NCBI GenBank assembly: GCA_046048875.1 | Contig: JBJOFG010000009.1 | Location: 1-13,843 of the forward strand | Source: CAIZGX01 sp046048875 | GTDB lineage: Bacteria; Bacteroidota; Bacteroidia; Flavobacteriales_D; Sanyastnellaceae | Length of the DNA stretch: 13,843 nt | Reading direction: 5' to 3' | Position numbers and translations under genes: made by a program | The notes under the pieces: generated by a model | Told to the model about the DNA's origin: nothing | Seen by the model: the letters and a program-made list of their open reading frames with translations, nothing else | The model's database searches: none | Shown here: piece after piece, positions 6,848-13,720 of the stretch | How the letters are laid out: every line of letters starts with the position of its first letter | How positions within the stretch are numbered: position 1 is the stretch's first letter

Positions 6848-8298
6848 TCCACTTTATTCAAAAAAGATTGAGCAAGGGCCAGGTGCCCTTGTTTTTTTTG
6901 CTCGTCCATTTTATTCAGCAAAGAGACCATCATACTCAAGCGATAATTTCGCGAAAGAAACGGCGTATTGCGCTCAATGAAATTCCAAAACAGAGCATCC
7001 CAAATTTTTTCCCAGGGCTCGCCTTTCTTGTAATTGCTCATCTTGAAAATATAATTCGAGCCACTCATGTACGGCTTCGTGCTCATGAGTCCGCCATCTG
7101 CGAATTGCGACATGCCATAGACATTCGGAACCATCACCCAATCGTAAGCGTCTATGTAAAACGTCATGAACCACTCATACACTTCATGCGGATGAACTTC
7201 GCTCAACAGCATAAAATTCCCCAATAACATCAAGCGTTCAATGTGATGCGAATAGGCGTTTTGAAGAAGGCCTTCCAAGCAGTCGTCAATCGGACGAATA
7301 CCGGTGTTTCCATCCCAAAATCCGTTCGGTAATTTGCGATCGTGTTGAAGGAAATTCGAGTTGCGCTCTTCAACCCCTTTCAACACATATACCGCACGAA
7401 TGAATTCGCGCCACCCCAAAACCTGACGAACAAATCCTTCCACATTGTTCATTCCAGCATTCGAGTTCAACGCCGCTTGAACGCACTCTTGCGGAGAAAG
7501 CAATCCAATGTTCAAATACGGAGAAATCACGGAATGAAAGAGCCAAGCTTCTCTCGGCACAATGGCATCTTGGTACGTTCCGTATTCGTTTATTTTATGT
7601 TGAATGAAATAGTGCAAGGCGGCTTTCGCTTCCTTCCGAGTAACCGCATACACGAAGTCTTCAGCATTACCAACGTGATCACTAAAGTGTTCTTCCGCAT
7701 AGCGTGTGGCTTCAACCACAAAATCATTCGGCGATGAAACAAAGGGCTTCGGAAATTCCATTCCTTTCGGCGCTTTTGCTCTGTTTTCGGTATCGAAGGT
7801 CCACTTTCCACCAATAGGCTCACCAAAGGGCTCTAAAAGGATCTTACGCTTCTTTCTTTCGTGAATGTAGAAGTCGTTCAAGAAGAATTTTTTCAGGCTG
7901 AAATACTCGCGAAGCTCTGCTTCCGAATTGTAGAAATTCGGAGATTCAAAGCGAAGTTCTTTCACTTCAAGGCGTTTCGCCCATTGACGTATTTTTTTTT
8001 CTAGGTTGAAGTCGACCGTGTCTATCCATTTCAATTCCGTGACCCCCAAAGACTTCAATTTATTTTCAATTTGAAGGGAAGAGGCTTCGTCATGTGCAAT
8101 GTAATGCCAGTTGGAAGTGGCGTTGGATTGCTCTTCCAGAAAGGCTTTCATGCTTGCGCGATGCAAGATTATTTTTTTCTTGTGGAATTTATATTGTGAA
8201 AAGAAGAGGGGCTCTTCAATCAAAAAGATTTCATCGCAGGAGCGAAACAGTTCGTGGTCTTCGAAAAGTTGATGCGGAAAGACGAGTCCAATTCTCAT
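6844..8298 (-). CDS. Photolyase/cryptochrome of the PhrB (FeS-BCP) type lacking cluster cysteines
   Basis: A 484-residue protein with an N-terminal Rossmann-like antenna domain (MRIGLVFPHQLF) and a helical FAD-binding domain. GGKWTFDTENR, VLGWREFIR, AYSHHIERLMLLGNF, PNVYGMSQFADGG and KPYMSGSNYIFKMSNY match the PhrB-type (6-4) photolyase / bacterial cryptochrome group (FeS-BCP). Members with an Fe-S cluster carry a SNYCKGC-type motif; here it reads SNYKKGE, so Lys424 and Glu427 replace two cysteines and the following segment is short; one candidate ligand, Cys340 in DDCLEG, remains. It should bind FAD and act in light-dependent DNA repair or sensing, without a classical cluster. It overlaps the upstream TIGR03643 gene as ATGA, so both are co-translated. 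The start ATG at 8298 is well placed. Confidence 0.9.
   Translation of the reverse strand: MRIGLVFPHQLFEDHELFRSCDEIFLIEEPLFFSQYKFHKKKIILHRASMKAFLEEQSNATSNWHYIAHDEASSLQIENKLKSLGVTELKWIDTVDFNLEKKIRQWAKRLEVKELRFESPNFYNSEAELREYFSLKKFFLNDFYIHERKKRKILLEPFGEPIGGKWTFDTENRAKAPKGMEFPKPFVSSPNDFVVEATRYAEEHFSDHVGNAEDFVYAVTRKEAKAALHYFIQHKINEYGTYQDAIVPREAWLFHSVISPYLNIGLLSPQECVQAALNSNAGMNNVEGFVRQVLGWREFIRAVYVLKGVEERNSNFLQHDRKLPNGFWDGNTGIRPIDDCLEGLLQNAYSHHIERLMLLGNFMLLSEVHPHEVYEWFMTFYIDAYDWVMVPNVYGMSQFADGGLMSTKPYMSGSNYIFKMSNYKKGEPWEKIWDALFWNFIERNTPFLSRNYRLSMMVSLLNKMDEQKKQGHLALAQSFLNKVD
6873..6899 (+). terminator. Intrinsic terminator lying inside the photolyase coding sequence
   Basis: CAAGGGC, loop CAGGT, GCCCTTG, then eight T. 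It lies 25 bp after the small gene's stop but within the last codons of the opposite-strand photolyase gene, where it encodes KKQGHLALAQ. Confidence 0.85.
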
Positions 8299-8576
8299 TT
8301 CCTTTTGGAAATTTTATTGTTGGAAACGCTTCGCTGGCGGGTGCATTTGAAGCGGCTTTCGTCGTTCAGCGATTCTGTGCGAAGCATCACGTGTTTGGTA
8401 GCTCTGCCTTGCACGCGGGCGCGCCACATGCGGAAAGAAGAGGCTTTCATTTCTTTGCGCATAAGCACAATGACTTCGGCTTCGCTAATGCCGAACTGCG
8501 CGGTAATAGCGTCGAATGGCGTGCGGTCTTCCCACGCCATTTCCACAATACGATCAATGTCTGTTTCAGATAACAT
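8295..8576 (-). CDS. TIGR03643/DUF2805 family protein
   Basis: A 93-residue basic protein: an N-terminal helix-rich part (DIDRIVEMAWEDRTPFDAITAQFGISEAEVI) that looks like a small helix-turn-helix, followed by MRKEMKASSFRMWRARVQGR and TKH, the hallmark of the TIGR03643 family. Members are often found beside photolyase/cryptochrome genes, and here its stop overlaps the photolyase start (ATGA). The helix-turn-helix look and basic tail suggest nucleic-acid binding, but no function is established. 32 bp separate it from the MerR gene upstream. Confidence 0.85.
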   Translation of the reverse strand: MLSETDIDRIVEMAWEDRTPFDAITAQFGISEAEVIVLMRKEMKASSFRMWRARVQGRATKHVMLRTESLNDESRFKCTRQRSVSNNKISKRK

Positions 8577-8608
8577 GACTTAGAAACAAGCCACGCGTTC
8601 GTTTGTTT

Positions 8609-8938
8609 TTACAAACTGCTTAAAATACTTACGAGCTCTGAACGAACGCGAATTAAACGCGCTTGAATAGCTGCTCCATCGGTTTCGTTCACCTTTTGAC
8701 GAAGCGCGTTCTTCGCACCTTCCAAGGTGAATCCTTGTACACGCACCAACTCGTGAATCTTCTTGAATAGCTCAATGTCTTTCTTAGAATACATGCGATT
8801 GCCCTTGCTGTTCTTGCGCGGTTGCAATTGCGGAAATTCCTTTTCCCAAAAACGTAGAAGAGAGGCGTTCACATCAAACATTTCAGCAACTTCAGAGATA
8901 CTGAAGTAAATCTTTTCTATTTCGAAGGTCTTAGACAT
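8609..8938 (-). CDS. MerR-family transcriptional regulator
   Basis: A 109-residue protein with a MerR winged helix-turn-helix at residues 11-60: YFSISEVAEMFDVNASLLRFWEKEFPQL, then RKNSKGNRMYSKKDIELFKKI, followed by a helix (LVRVQGFTLEGAKNAL) and a short C-terminal tail. It has no ligand-binding domain and no metal-binding cysteines, so it is a minimal MerR protein as common in Bacteroidota. Its ATG lies two bases after the stop of the M23 peptidase gene, so the two form an operon. Targets unknown. Confidence 0.93.
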   Translation of the reverse strand: MSKTFEIEKIYFSISEVAEMFDVNASLLRFWEKEFPQLQPRKNSKGNRMYSKKDIELFKKIHELVRVQGFTLEGAKNALRQKVNETDGAAIQARLIRVRSELVSILSSL

Positions 8939-8940
8939 AA

Positions 8941-9900
8941 TTAGTCGAAACTTTGGTTGGCATTGGCAGCACGCTGCAATACCTCTTCGTATTGCTCTGG
9001 CGTAATGTCGTTGTAAAAGTAAAACGCCGGATCTACTTTTTCACCGTTTCTGATAACTTCATAATGCAAGTGCGGACCCGTAGATGCCCCCGTATTGCCT
9101 ACAAGCCCTATCAATTGGCCTCTTTTGACTTTTTCGCCCTGTCTAACCAAAATTTTACTCATGTGAGCGTAAAGTGTCTGATACCCGTATCCGTGCTGGA
9201 TTACAGCGTTATTTCCATACCCTGTATAGATACTTTCGATTTTTTCAACAACGCCGTCTCCAGTGGCATAAATTTCTGTTCCAATGTCGGCAGTAAAATC
9301 TAATCCGGTATGCAATTTTGCAACCTTGTAAATCGGGTGAATACGGTATCCGAATCCAGATGAAATTCTTTCCAAATCTTTGTTCGCGACAGGTTGAATG
9401 GCTGGAATACTTTGAAGCATGGCGTCTTGTCCGCGAGCCAGCGAATAAATCTCTTCATACGATTTGCTTTGACTCACAAACATTTCTTGCAACTTGCGAA
9501 TGCGGAACAAGGTTTCCTCCACGTCTTTGTCTGTTGCAAAGTCGTTATGTGTCTTAGATGAAAGTCCCGAATACTTGCGCACATAAGGCTCTGCCCCGAA
9601 GATAGAGCGGTATACGTTTTCATCGCGACGTTCCAAGTCGGTCGCGAACAATTCCAACGTATCAATCTTCCGATTGAAAGTTTCAATTTGCGTTTCGAGG
9701 TAATTGATTTTTTTCTCGAGTTGTTCGGTCTCAGGATCTTTGAAGAACGAAGCATACAAGACAATACCAATTCCACCCAAAACAACACCTGCGAGCAAGT
9801 AACGCGTTACAATCCAGGCATAGTCGCGCAGGGTGTACGTGATAGCCTCGTAATTCAGCGTGTTCGGGTTGAAGATGTATTTGTACTTGAATTTCTTCAT
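8941..9900 (-). CDS. Membrane-anchored M23 family metallopeptidase
   Basis: A cell-wall peptidase of the LytM/M23 type. The ATG at 9900 (MKKFKYKYIFNPNTLNYE) is chosen over an upstream ATG at 9966 because this is the typical N-terminus in Flavobacteriia and because a near-consensus -7 element (TAAATTCG, 9907-9914) lies six bases upstream. In this numbering there is one membrane segment at about 29-52, a coiled coil at 56-93, and the catalytic domain with zinc ligands His197 and Asp201 (HTGLD) and the HLH pair with His277/His279. All catalytic residues are present, so it is either an active endopeptidase or less likely a regulator of one. In operon with the MerR gene and divergent from alaS. 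Confidence 0.93.
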   Translation of the reverse strand: MKKFKYKYIFNPNTLNYEAITYTLRDYAWIVTRYLLAGVVLGGIGIVLYASFFKDPETEQLEKKINYLETQIETFNRKIDTLELFATDLERRDENVYRSIFGAEPYVRKYSGLSSKTHNDFATDKDVEETLFRIRKLQEMFVSQSKSYEEIYSLARGQDAMLQSIPAIQPVANKDLERISSGFGYRIHPIYKVAKLHTGLDFTADIGTEIYATGDGVVEKIESIYTGYGNNAVIQHGYGYQTLYAHMSKILVRQGEKVKRGQLIGLVGNTGASTGPHLHYEVIRNGEKVDPAFYFYNDITPEQYEEVLQRAANANQSFD

Positions 9901-9951
9901 GCCTTGCGAATTTACGTCACTTTTTTTAATCGCTTCTTCCCTTGTGAGATG

Positions 9952-9959
9952 TAAATTTG
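9952..9959 (+). promoter_or_regulatory. -7 promoter element TAAATTTG of alaS
   Basis: Perfect TAnnTTTG match ending five bases before the first ATG (9965) and eight before the second (9968), in the 67-bp divergent region between alaS and the M23 gene. It implies a very short or absent 5' leader. Confidence 0.5.
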
Positions 9960-9967
9960 CGCGCATG

Positions 9968-12571
9968 ATGACAGCTCAAGAGATTCGCCAAACTTTTTTA
10001 GACTTTTTTAAATCGAAAGGTCACCACATCGTATCGTCGGCACCTATCGTAGTGAAGGGCGACCCAACGCTTATGTTCACCAATGCAGGTATGAACCAGT
10101 TCAAAGATTTATTTCTTGGACACGGAACCATCGAACACAAGCGTATCGCGAATTCTCAAAAGTGTCTTCGTGTAAGTGGAAAGCACAACGACTTGGAAGA
10201 AGTGGGTGTAGATACCTATCACCACACCATGTTTGAAATGTTAGGCAACTGGTCGTTCGGAGATTATTTCAAGGAAGAAGCCATCACATGGGCGTGGGAA
10301 TTGTTGACTGAAGTTTATAAACTTCCAAAAGACAGGTTGTACGTAACCGTTTTCGAAGGCGATGAAAAAGAAGGATTGGAATTCGATCAAGAAGCGTTCG
10401 ACATTTGGAAACGCTGCATTGCAGAAGACCGAATTTTAAAGGGAAATAAAAAAGACAACTTTTGGGAAATGGGCGAGACGGGTCCATGTGGTCCGTGCAG
10501 CGAAATACACATTGACATTCGTACCGATGAAGAGCGTGCGAAAGTCGATGGAAAAATATTGGTGAACGACAGCCATCCGCAAGTGATTGAAATTTGGAAC
10601 AACGTGTTCATGCAATTCAATCGCAAGGCAAGCGGAGAGCTAGAGCCTCTTCCAAACAAACACGTAGACACCGGAATGGGCTTCGAACGTTTGTGTGTAG
10701 CTATGCAGGGCAAACAATCGAACTACGACACCGATGTCTTTTCACCTCTGATTGATCGCATTTGTAAAACATCGGGAGTTGCCTATACGCGTAGCGATTC
10801 AAAACAAGACATTGCCATTCGCGTCATTGCCGATCACGTACGCGCAGTGTCGTTCACCATTGCAGACGGACAACTTCCTGCAAGCGGAGGAGCGGGATAT
10901 GTCATTCGAAGAATTTTGCGCAGAGCCATTCGTTACGGATACAGTTTCTTAAACAGAAAAGATCCGTTCATTTTTGAATTGGTAGATGTGCTTGCAGCAG
11001 AGATGGGATCCTTCTTCCCTGAAATCGTTTCAAACAAAGATTTAGTGAAGCGTGTGATTCGTGAAGAAGAAGAAAGCTTTTTGCGCACACTCGACAAAGG
11101 CATTCAATTGTTAGACGATCACCTCAGCAAAGGAGCTGAAGTGTTAGATGGAAAAACAGTTTTCGAATTGTACGACACGTTCGGATTCCCCTTCGATTTA
11201 ACTTCGTTAATTGCCTCTGAAAAGGGCGTGGGAGTAGACGCAATAGGATTCGAAGAAGAACTCGAAAAACAAAAAGAAAGAAGTCGCAACGCTACGAAAT
11301 TAGAGACCGACGACTGGGTTGAATTGCAAACCGGAGATCCTGTTTTTGTTGGATATGATTCGTTGGAATGCGAAACGAAAATTCTGAAGTATAGAAAAAT
11401 TAAAGCGAAAGGAAAAGAGAGTTTTCAATTGGTGTTGAGCAATACTCCTTTCTACGCAGAAGGTGGTGGACAAGTGGGAGACATAGGTGTTTTGAAGACC
11501 ATCAATGAAAGCATTGCGGTGATTGACACCAAGAAAGAGAACAACTTAAGTGTTCACTTCGTGGAGCAACTTCCCGATAACGTAAGCGCAACTTTTACAG
11601 CTGTAGTTGATCGAACAAAGCGTGAAAGTTCACAACGCAATCACAGTGTTACGCACTTGTTGCACGAAGCATTGCGTGAGGTTTTAGGAACGCACGTCGA
11701 GCAAAAAGGATCGTTGGTGAATTCAGATTATTTGCGTTTCGACTTTTCGCATTTCGCGAAAATGACCGACGACGAATTGAAGCAAGTAGAGCAATTGGTG
11801 AACAGTCGCATTCGAGCTGCTTTCCCATTGAATGAAAATAGAAACGCAACCATGGACGAAGCAAAAGCGCAAGGCGCCATGATGTTGTTTGGTGAAAAAT
11901 ATGGATCAACCGTTCGTGTAATTCAATTCGGAAGCAGTGTTGAATTGTGCGGAGGAACCCACGTTCAGAAGACCAGCGATATTCGTTCATTCCAGATTAC
12001 TTCGGAAGCAGCTGTAGCTGCCGGTATTCGCAGAATTGAAGCCATTACTGCAGATGCAGTAGACGCTTTGCTTGAATCAGAGCGCAACGAATTAGAAGCT
12101 GTTCGTGCATTGGTGAAAAACAAAAACGCAAGCAAAGCCGTTGAAGATTTGTTAAGTAAGTTTTCAAGTCTTGAAAAAGAATTGGATGCTTTGAAACACG
12201 AGAAAGCCATGCAAATGAAATCGGTGTTGAAAGAAAAATTCACCGAGAAAAACGGAATGAATGTTTTGATTGATCAAGTAGATTTAGATGCGAATGCGAT
12301 CAAGGACATTTGTTTCCAATTGAAATCAGAAATCCCAAATGCCTTCATTTTATTGGCGAACGTCTCTGCGGGTAAACCAACCATTTCTTTGGCGTTAAGC
12401 GATTCATTGGTGAACGAAAAGAAATGGAATGCCGGTCAGCTCGTTCGTGAATGGGCGAAAGCCATTAAAGGTGGTGGGGGCGGACAGCCGTTCTTCGCAA
12501 CCGCTGGAGGAAGCGATGAATCAGGATTACCTGCGGCAATGGCAATGGCGAATGACTTTGTATTAAATTAG
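9968..12571 (+). CDS. alaS: Alanine--tRNA ligase
   Basis: Charges tRNA-Ala and edits mischarged Ser/Gly. Full length at 867 residues. The class II catalytic core is seen in TNAGMNQFKDLFLG, SGKHNDLEEVG, TMFEMLGNWSFGDYF and ETGPCGPCSEIH (from residue 170). The editing domain carries the zinc ligands HSVTH (His559, His563) and CGGTH (Cys661, His665), and the C-terminal DHHA1 part has the glycine-rich KGGGGGQP around residue 835. The start MTAQEIRQTFLDFF is the usual one; an adjacent ATG at 9965 is equally possible, while longer extensions back to 9860 overlap the divergent gene and are rejected. A lipoprotein gene follows 21 bp downstream. Confidence 0.98.
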   Translation: MTAQEIRQTFLDFFKSKGHHIVSSAPIVVKGDPTLMFTNAGMNQFKDLFLGHGTIEHKRIANSQKCLRVSGKHNDLEEVGVDTYHHTMFEMLGNWSFGDYFKEEAITWAWELLTEVYKLPKDRLYVTVFEGDEKEGLEFDQEAFDIWKRCIAEDRILKGNKKDNFWEMGETGPCGPCSEIHIDIRTDEERAKVDGKILVNDSHPQVIEIWNNVFMQFNRKASGELEPLPNKHVDTGMGFERLCVAMQGKQSNYDTDVFSPLIDRICKTSGVAYTRSDSKQDIAIRVIADHVRAVSFTIADGQLPASGGAGYVIRRILRRAIRYGYSFLNRKDPFIFELVDVLAAEMGSFFPEIVSNKDLVKRVIREEEESFLRTLDKGIQLLDDHLSKGAEVLDGKTVFELYDTFGFPFDLTSLIASEKGVGVDAIGFEEELEKQKERSRNATKLETDDWVELQTGDPVFVGYDSLECETKILKYRKIKAKGKESFQLVLSNTPFYAEGGGQVGDIGVLKTINESIAVIDTKKENNLSVHFVEQLPDNVSATFTAVVDRTKRESSQRNHSVTHLLHEALREVLGTHVEQKGSLVNSDYLRFDFSHFAKMTDDELKQVEQLVNSRIRAAFPLNENRNATMDEAKAQGAMMLFGEKYGSTVRVIQFGSSVELCGGTHVQKTSDIRSFQITSEAAVAAGIRRIEAITADAVDALLESERNELEAVRALVKNKNASKAVEDLLSKFSSLEKELDALKHEKAMQMKSVLKEKFTEKNGMNVLIDQVDLDANAIKDICFQLKSEIPNAFILLANVSAGKPTISLALSDSLVNEKKWNAGQLVREWAKAIKGGGGGQPFFATAGGSDESGLPAAMAMANDFVLN

Positions 12572-12592
12572 CACAAATAAAAAATAGACATC

Positions 12593-12865
12593 ATGAAAAA
12601 ATTATCAATTCTTTTCGCTGCGTTTGCAGTTTTAGTTTTGCATTCATGTAATAGTGATGAAGTTTGTATTAAATGCAAAATGACAACAATTGTAGGGGGG
12701 GGAGGTGGTAATCAGGCATTATTTCCAGGAGATCAAGAGTTTTGCGGAAGTGAAAGCGAAGTTGATTCATTCGAAGCAAGTTATCATAGTCAAGCATACG
12801 ATTGGAAATTAAGTTGGACTTGGCCTGGAGCAGGAAGTTGGTCCTCTGAATGCGATAGATATTAA
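12593..12865 (+). CDS. Small cysteine-rich lipoprotein, function unknown
   Basis: A 90-residue protein with a lipoprotein signal: MKKLSILFAAFAVLVLHSC, lipobox LHSC with Cys19 as the lipidated residue. The mature part has four further cysteines (CIKC, FCG, SEC) that could form two disulfides, and ends in an aromatic-rich SWTWPGAGSWSS stretch. It begins 21 bp after alaS and could be co-transcribed with it. A run of eight G (12695-12702) within the gene encodes part of a GGGGG stretch. No recognisable domain; likely surface or periplasmic. Confidence 0.75.
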   Translation: MKKLSILFAAFAVLVLHSCNSDEVCIKCKMTTIVGGGGGNQALFPGDQEFCGSESEVDSFEASYHSQAYDWKLSWTWPGAGSWSSECDRY

Positions 12866-12875
12866 TTTCAATAAG

Positions 12876-12899
12876 AAAAGACCTCTTCGGAGGTCTTTT
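12876..12899. terminator. Bidirectional intrinsic terminator between lipoprotein gene and tdk
   Basis: AAAAGACCTC, tetraloop TTCG, GAGGTCTTTT: a 10-bp perfect stem with T-tracts on both strands, placed between two convergent genes, so it should stop transcription from both sides. Its last base abuts the tdk stop codon. Confidence 0.92.
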
Positions 12900-13475
12900 T
12901 TATTTCTGTTTCTTTACAAACGCCGCTCTTGAAAGTGGAACATACGATTCCTTTTCACCGAGTTGAACTTGCTTATCGCCTTCGATAATGCGATGCGAAT
13001 AGTGTGCGAGTTGGCCTGTTTCAACGCAGATGGCGTGAACCTTCGTTACGTATTCCGCAATGGCCAACAAATGGGGCATAGGTCCGAAAGGCTTGCCCGT
13101 GTAATCCATATCCAATCCCGCTACAATAACGCGCACACCCATGTTGGCCAATTGATTGCACACTTCCGGTAATCCATCGTCGAAGAATTGCGCTTCATCA
13201 ATACCTATGACCTCCGCTGTAGATGCTAGCAATAAAATCTGCGAAGAATGTTCAACAGGTGTTGAACGAATGCTCGTGCCTATATGACTTACCACTTCTT
13301 CTTCGCTATAACGAATATCCATTTTCGGTTTGAAAATTTCAACGTTCATCTTCGCAAATTCGGCACGCTTCATTCTACGAATGAGTTCCTCTGTTTTTCC
13401 AGAAAACATAGACCCGCAAACGACTTCAATCCAGCCGGCGCTTCTTCCTCTATTTACGGTGTTTTCTAGGAACAT
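12900..13475 (-). CDS. tdk: Thymidine kinase
   Basis: Type II thymidine kinase, 191 residues, phosphorylates thymidine in nucleotide salvage. P-loop GSMFSGKT at 21-28, the DEAQFF catalytic/Mg region at 93-98, and the lasso segment with YVTKVHAICVETGQLAHYSHR are characteristic of Bacteroidota Tdk. The start is the ATG at 13475 (MFLENTVN), as in relatives; an in-frame TTG at 13484 lies within the presumed promoter box. The CxxC zinc pairs of some family members are not seen, leaving three scattered cysteines. The upstream region is the large hairpin array. Confidence 0.96.
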   Translation of the reverse strand: MFLENTVNRGRSAGWIEVVCGSMFSGKTEELIRRMKRAEFAKMNVEIFKPKMDIRYSEEEVVSHIGTSIRSTPVEHSSQILLLASTAEVIGIDEAQFFDDGLPEVCNQLANMGVRVIVAGLDMDYTGKPFGPMPHLLAIAEYVTKVHAICVETGQLAHYSHRIIEGDKQVQLGEKESYVPLSRAAFVKKQK

Positions 13476-13481
13476 GGAATT

Positions 13482-13489
13482 CAAAGATA
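13482..13489 (-). promoter_or_regulatory. -7 promoter element TATCTTTG of tdk
   Basis: On the minus strand TATCTTTG matches TAnnTTTG fully and ends six bases before the tdk ATG. Upstream DNA is the hairpin array; a TTG within it lies 22 bp before this box and could serve as -33 element. Confidence 0.5.
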
Positions 13490-13492
13490 CAA

Positions 13493-13715
13493 TTCTTCGA
13501 AAGATGTTTCACAAGATACTTTGTAAGATACTTCGTAAGATTTTCAAAAGATGTATTATAAGATGTTACACAAGATTTTTCAAAAGATGTATTACAAGAT
13601 GTTACACAAGATTTTTCAAAAGATGCCTCCGGCAAGCAGATACTAGCGAAGCTTCTTTCGTAGAATCTTACAAAGTATCTTGCTTGCATCTTACGAAGTA
13701 TCTTGCGAAGCATCT
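13493..13715. repeat. Large two-armed mini-hairpin array, about 18 units
   Basis: The left arm (13493-13634) has 12 units with linker AGA on the plus strand, for example TTC-TTC-GAA, TGT-TTC-ACA, TAC-TTT-GTA, TAC-TTC-GTA, TGT-TAC-ACA and TGCC-TCC-GGCA. The right arm (13645-13715) has six units with linker TCT: AGC-GAA-GCT, TTC-GTA-GAA, TAC-AAA-GTA, TGC-TT-GCA, TAC-GAA-GTA and TGC-GAA-GCA. The arms are thus in opposite orientation, joined by about ten bases at 13635-13644. Period is 12 bp with a few 11- or 14-bp units. Nearly all stems pair perfectly. Two 36-bp blocks (13549-13584 and 13585-13620) are three-unit duplicates differing at one base. Long open frames across it on both strands are by-products of the 12-bp period, not genes. 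Confidence 0.92.
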
Positions 13716-13720
13716 AACGC

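Noticed and set aside
7992..8000. Run of nine T (A9 on the coding strand) in the photolyase gene
   Set aside because: It encodes an ordinary lysine-rich stretch (EKKIRQ) and such runs are common in AT-rich genomes; no sign of a frameshift.
9901..9966. Upstream ATG at 9966 for the M23 peptidase
   Set aside because: The added 22 residues are not typical, overlap the alaS start and promoter, and the start at 9900 has a better upstream element.
9860..9967. Upstream-extended start of alaS
   Set aside because: The extension reads antisense to the M23 gene start and through the alaS promoter box; AlaS proteins begin at MTAQEIRQ-like sequence.
13493..13715. CRISPR array
   Set aside because: Constant parts are only 3 bases, the variable parts are 8-11 bp palindromes, and there are no cas genes.
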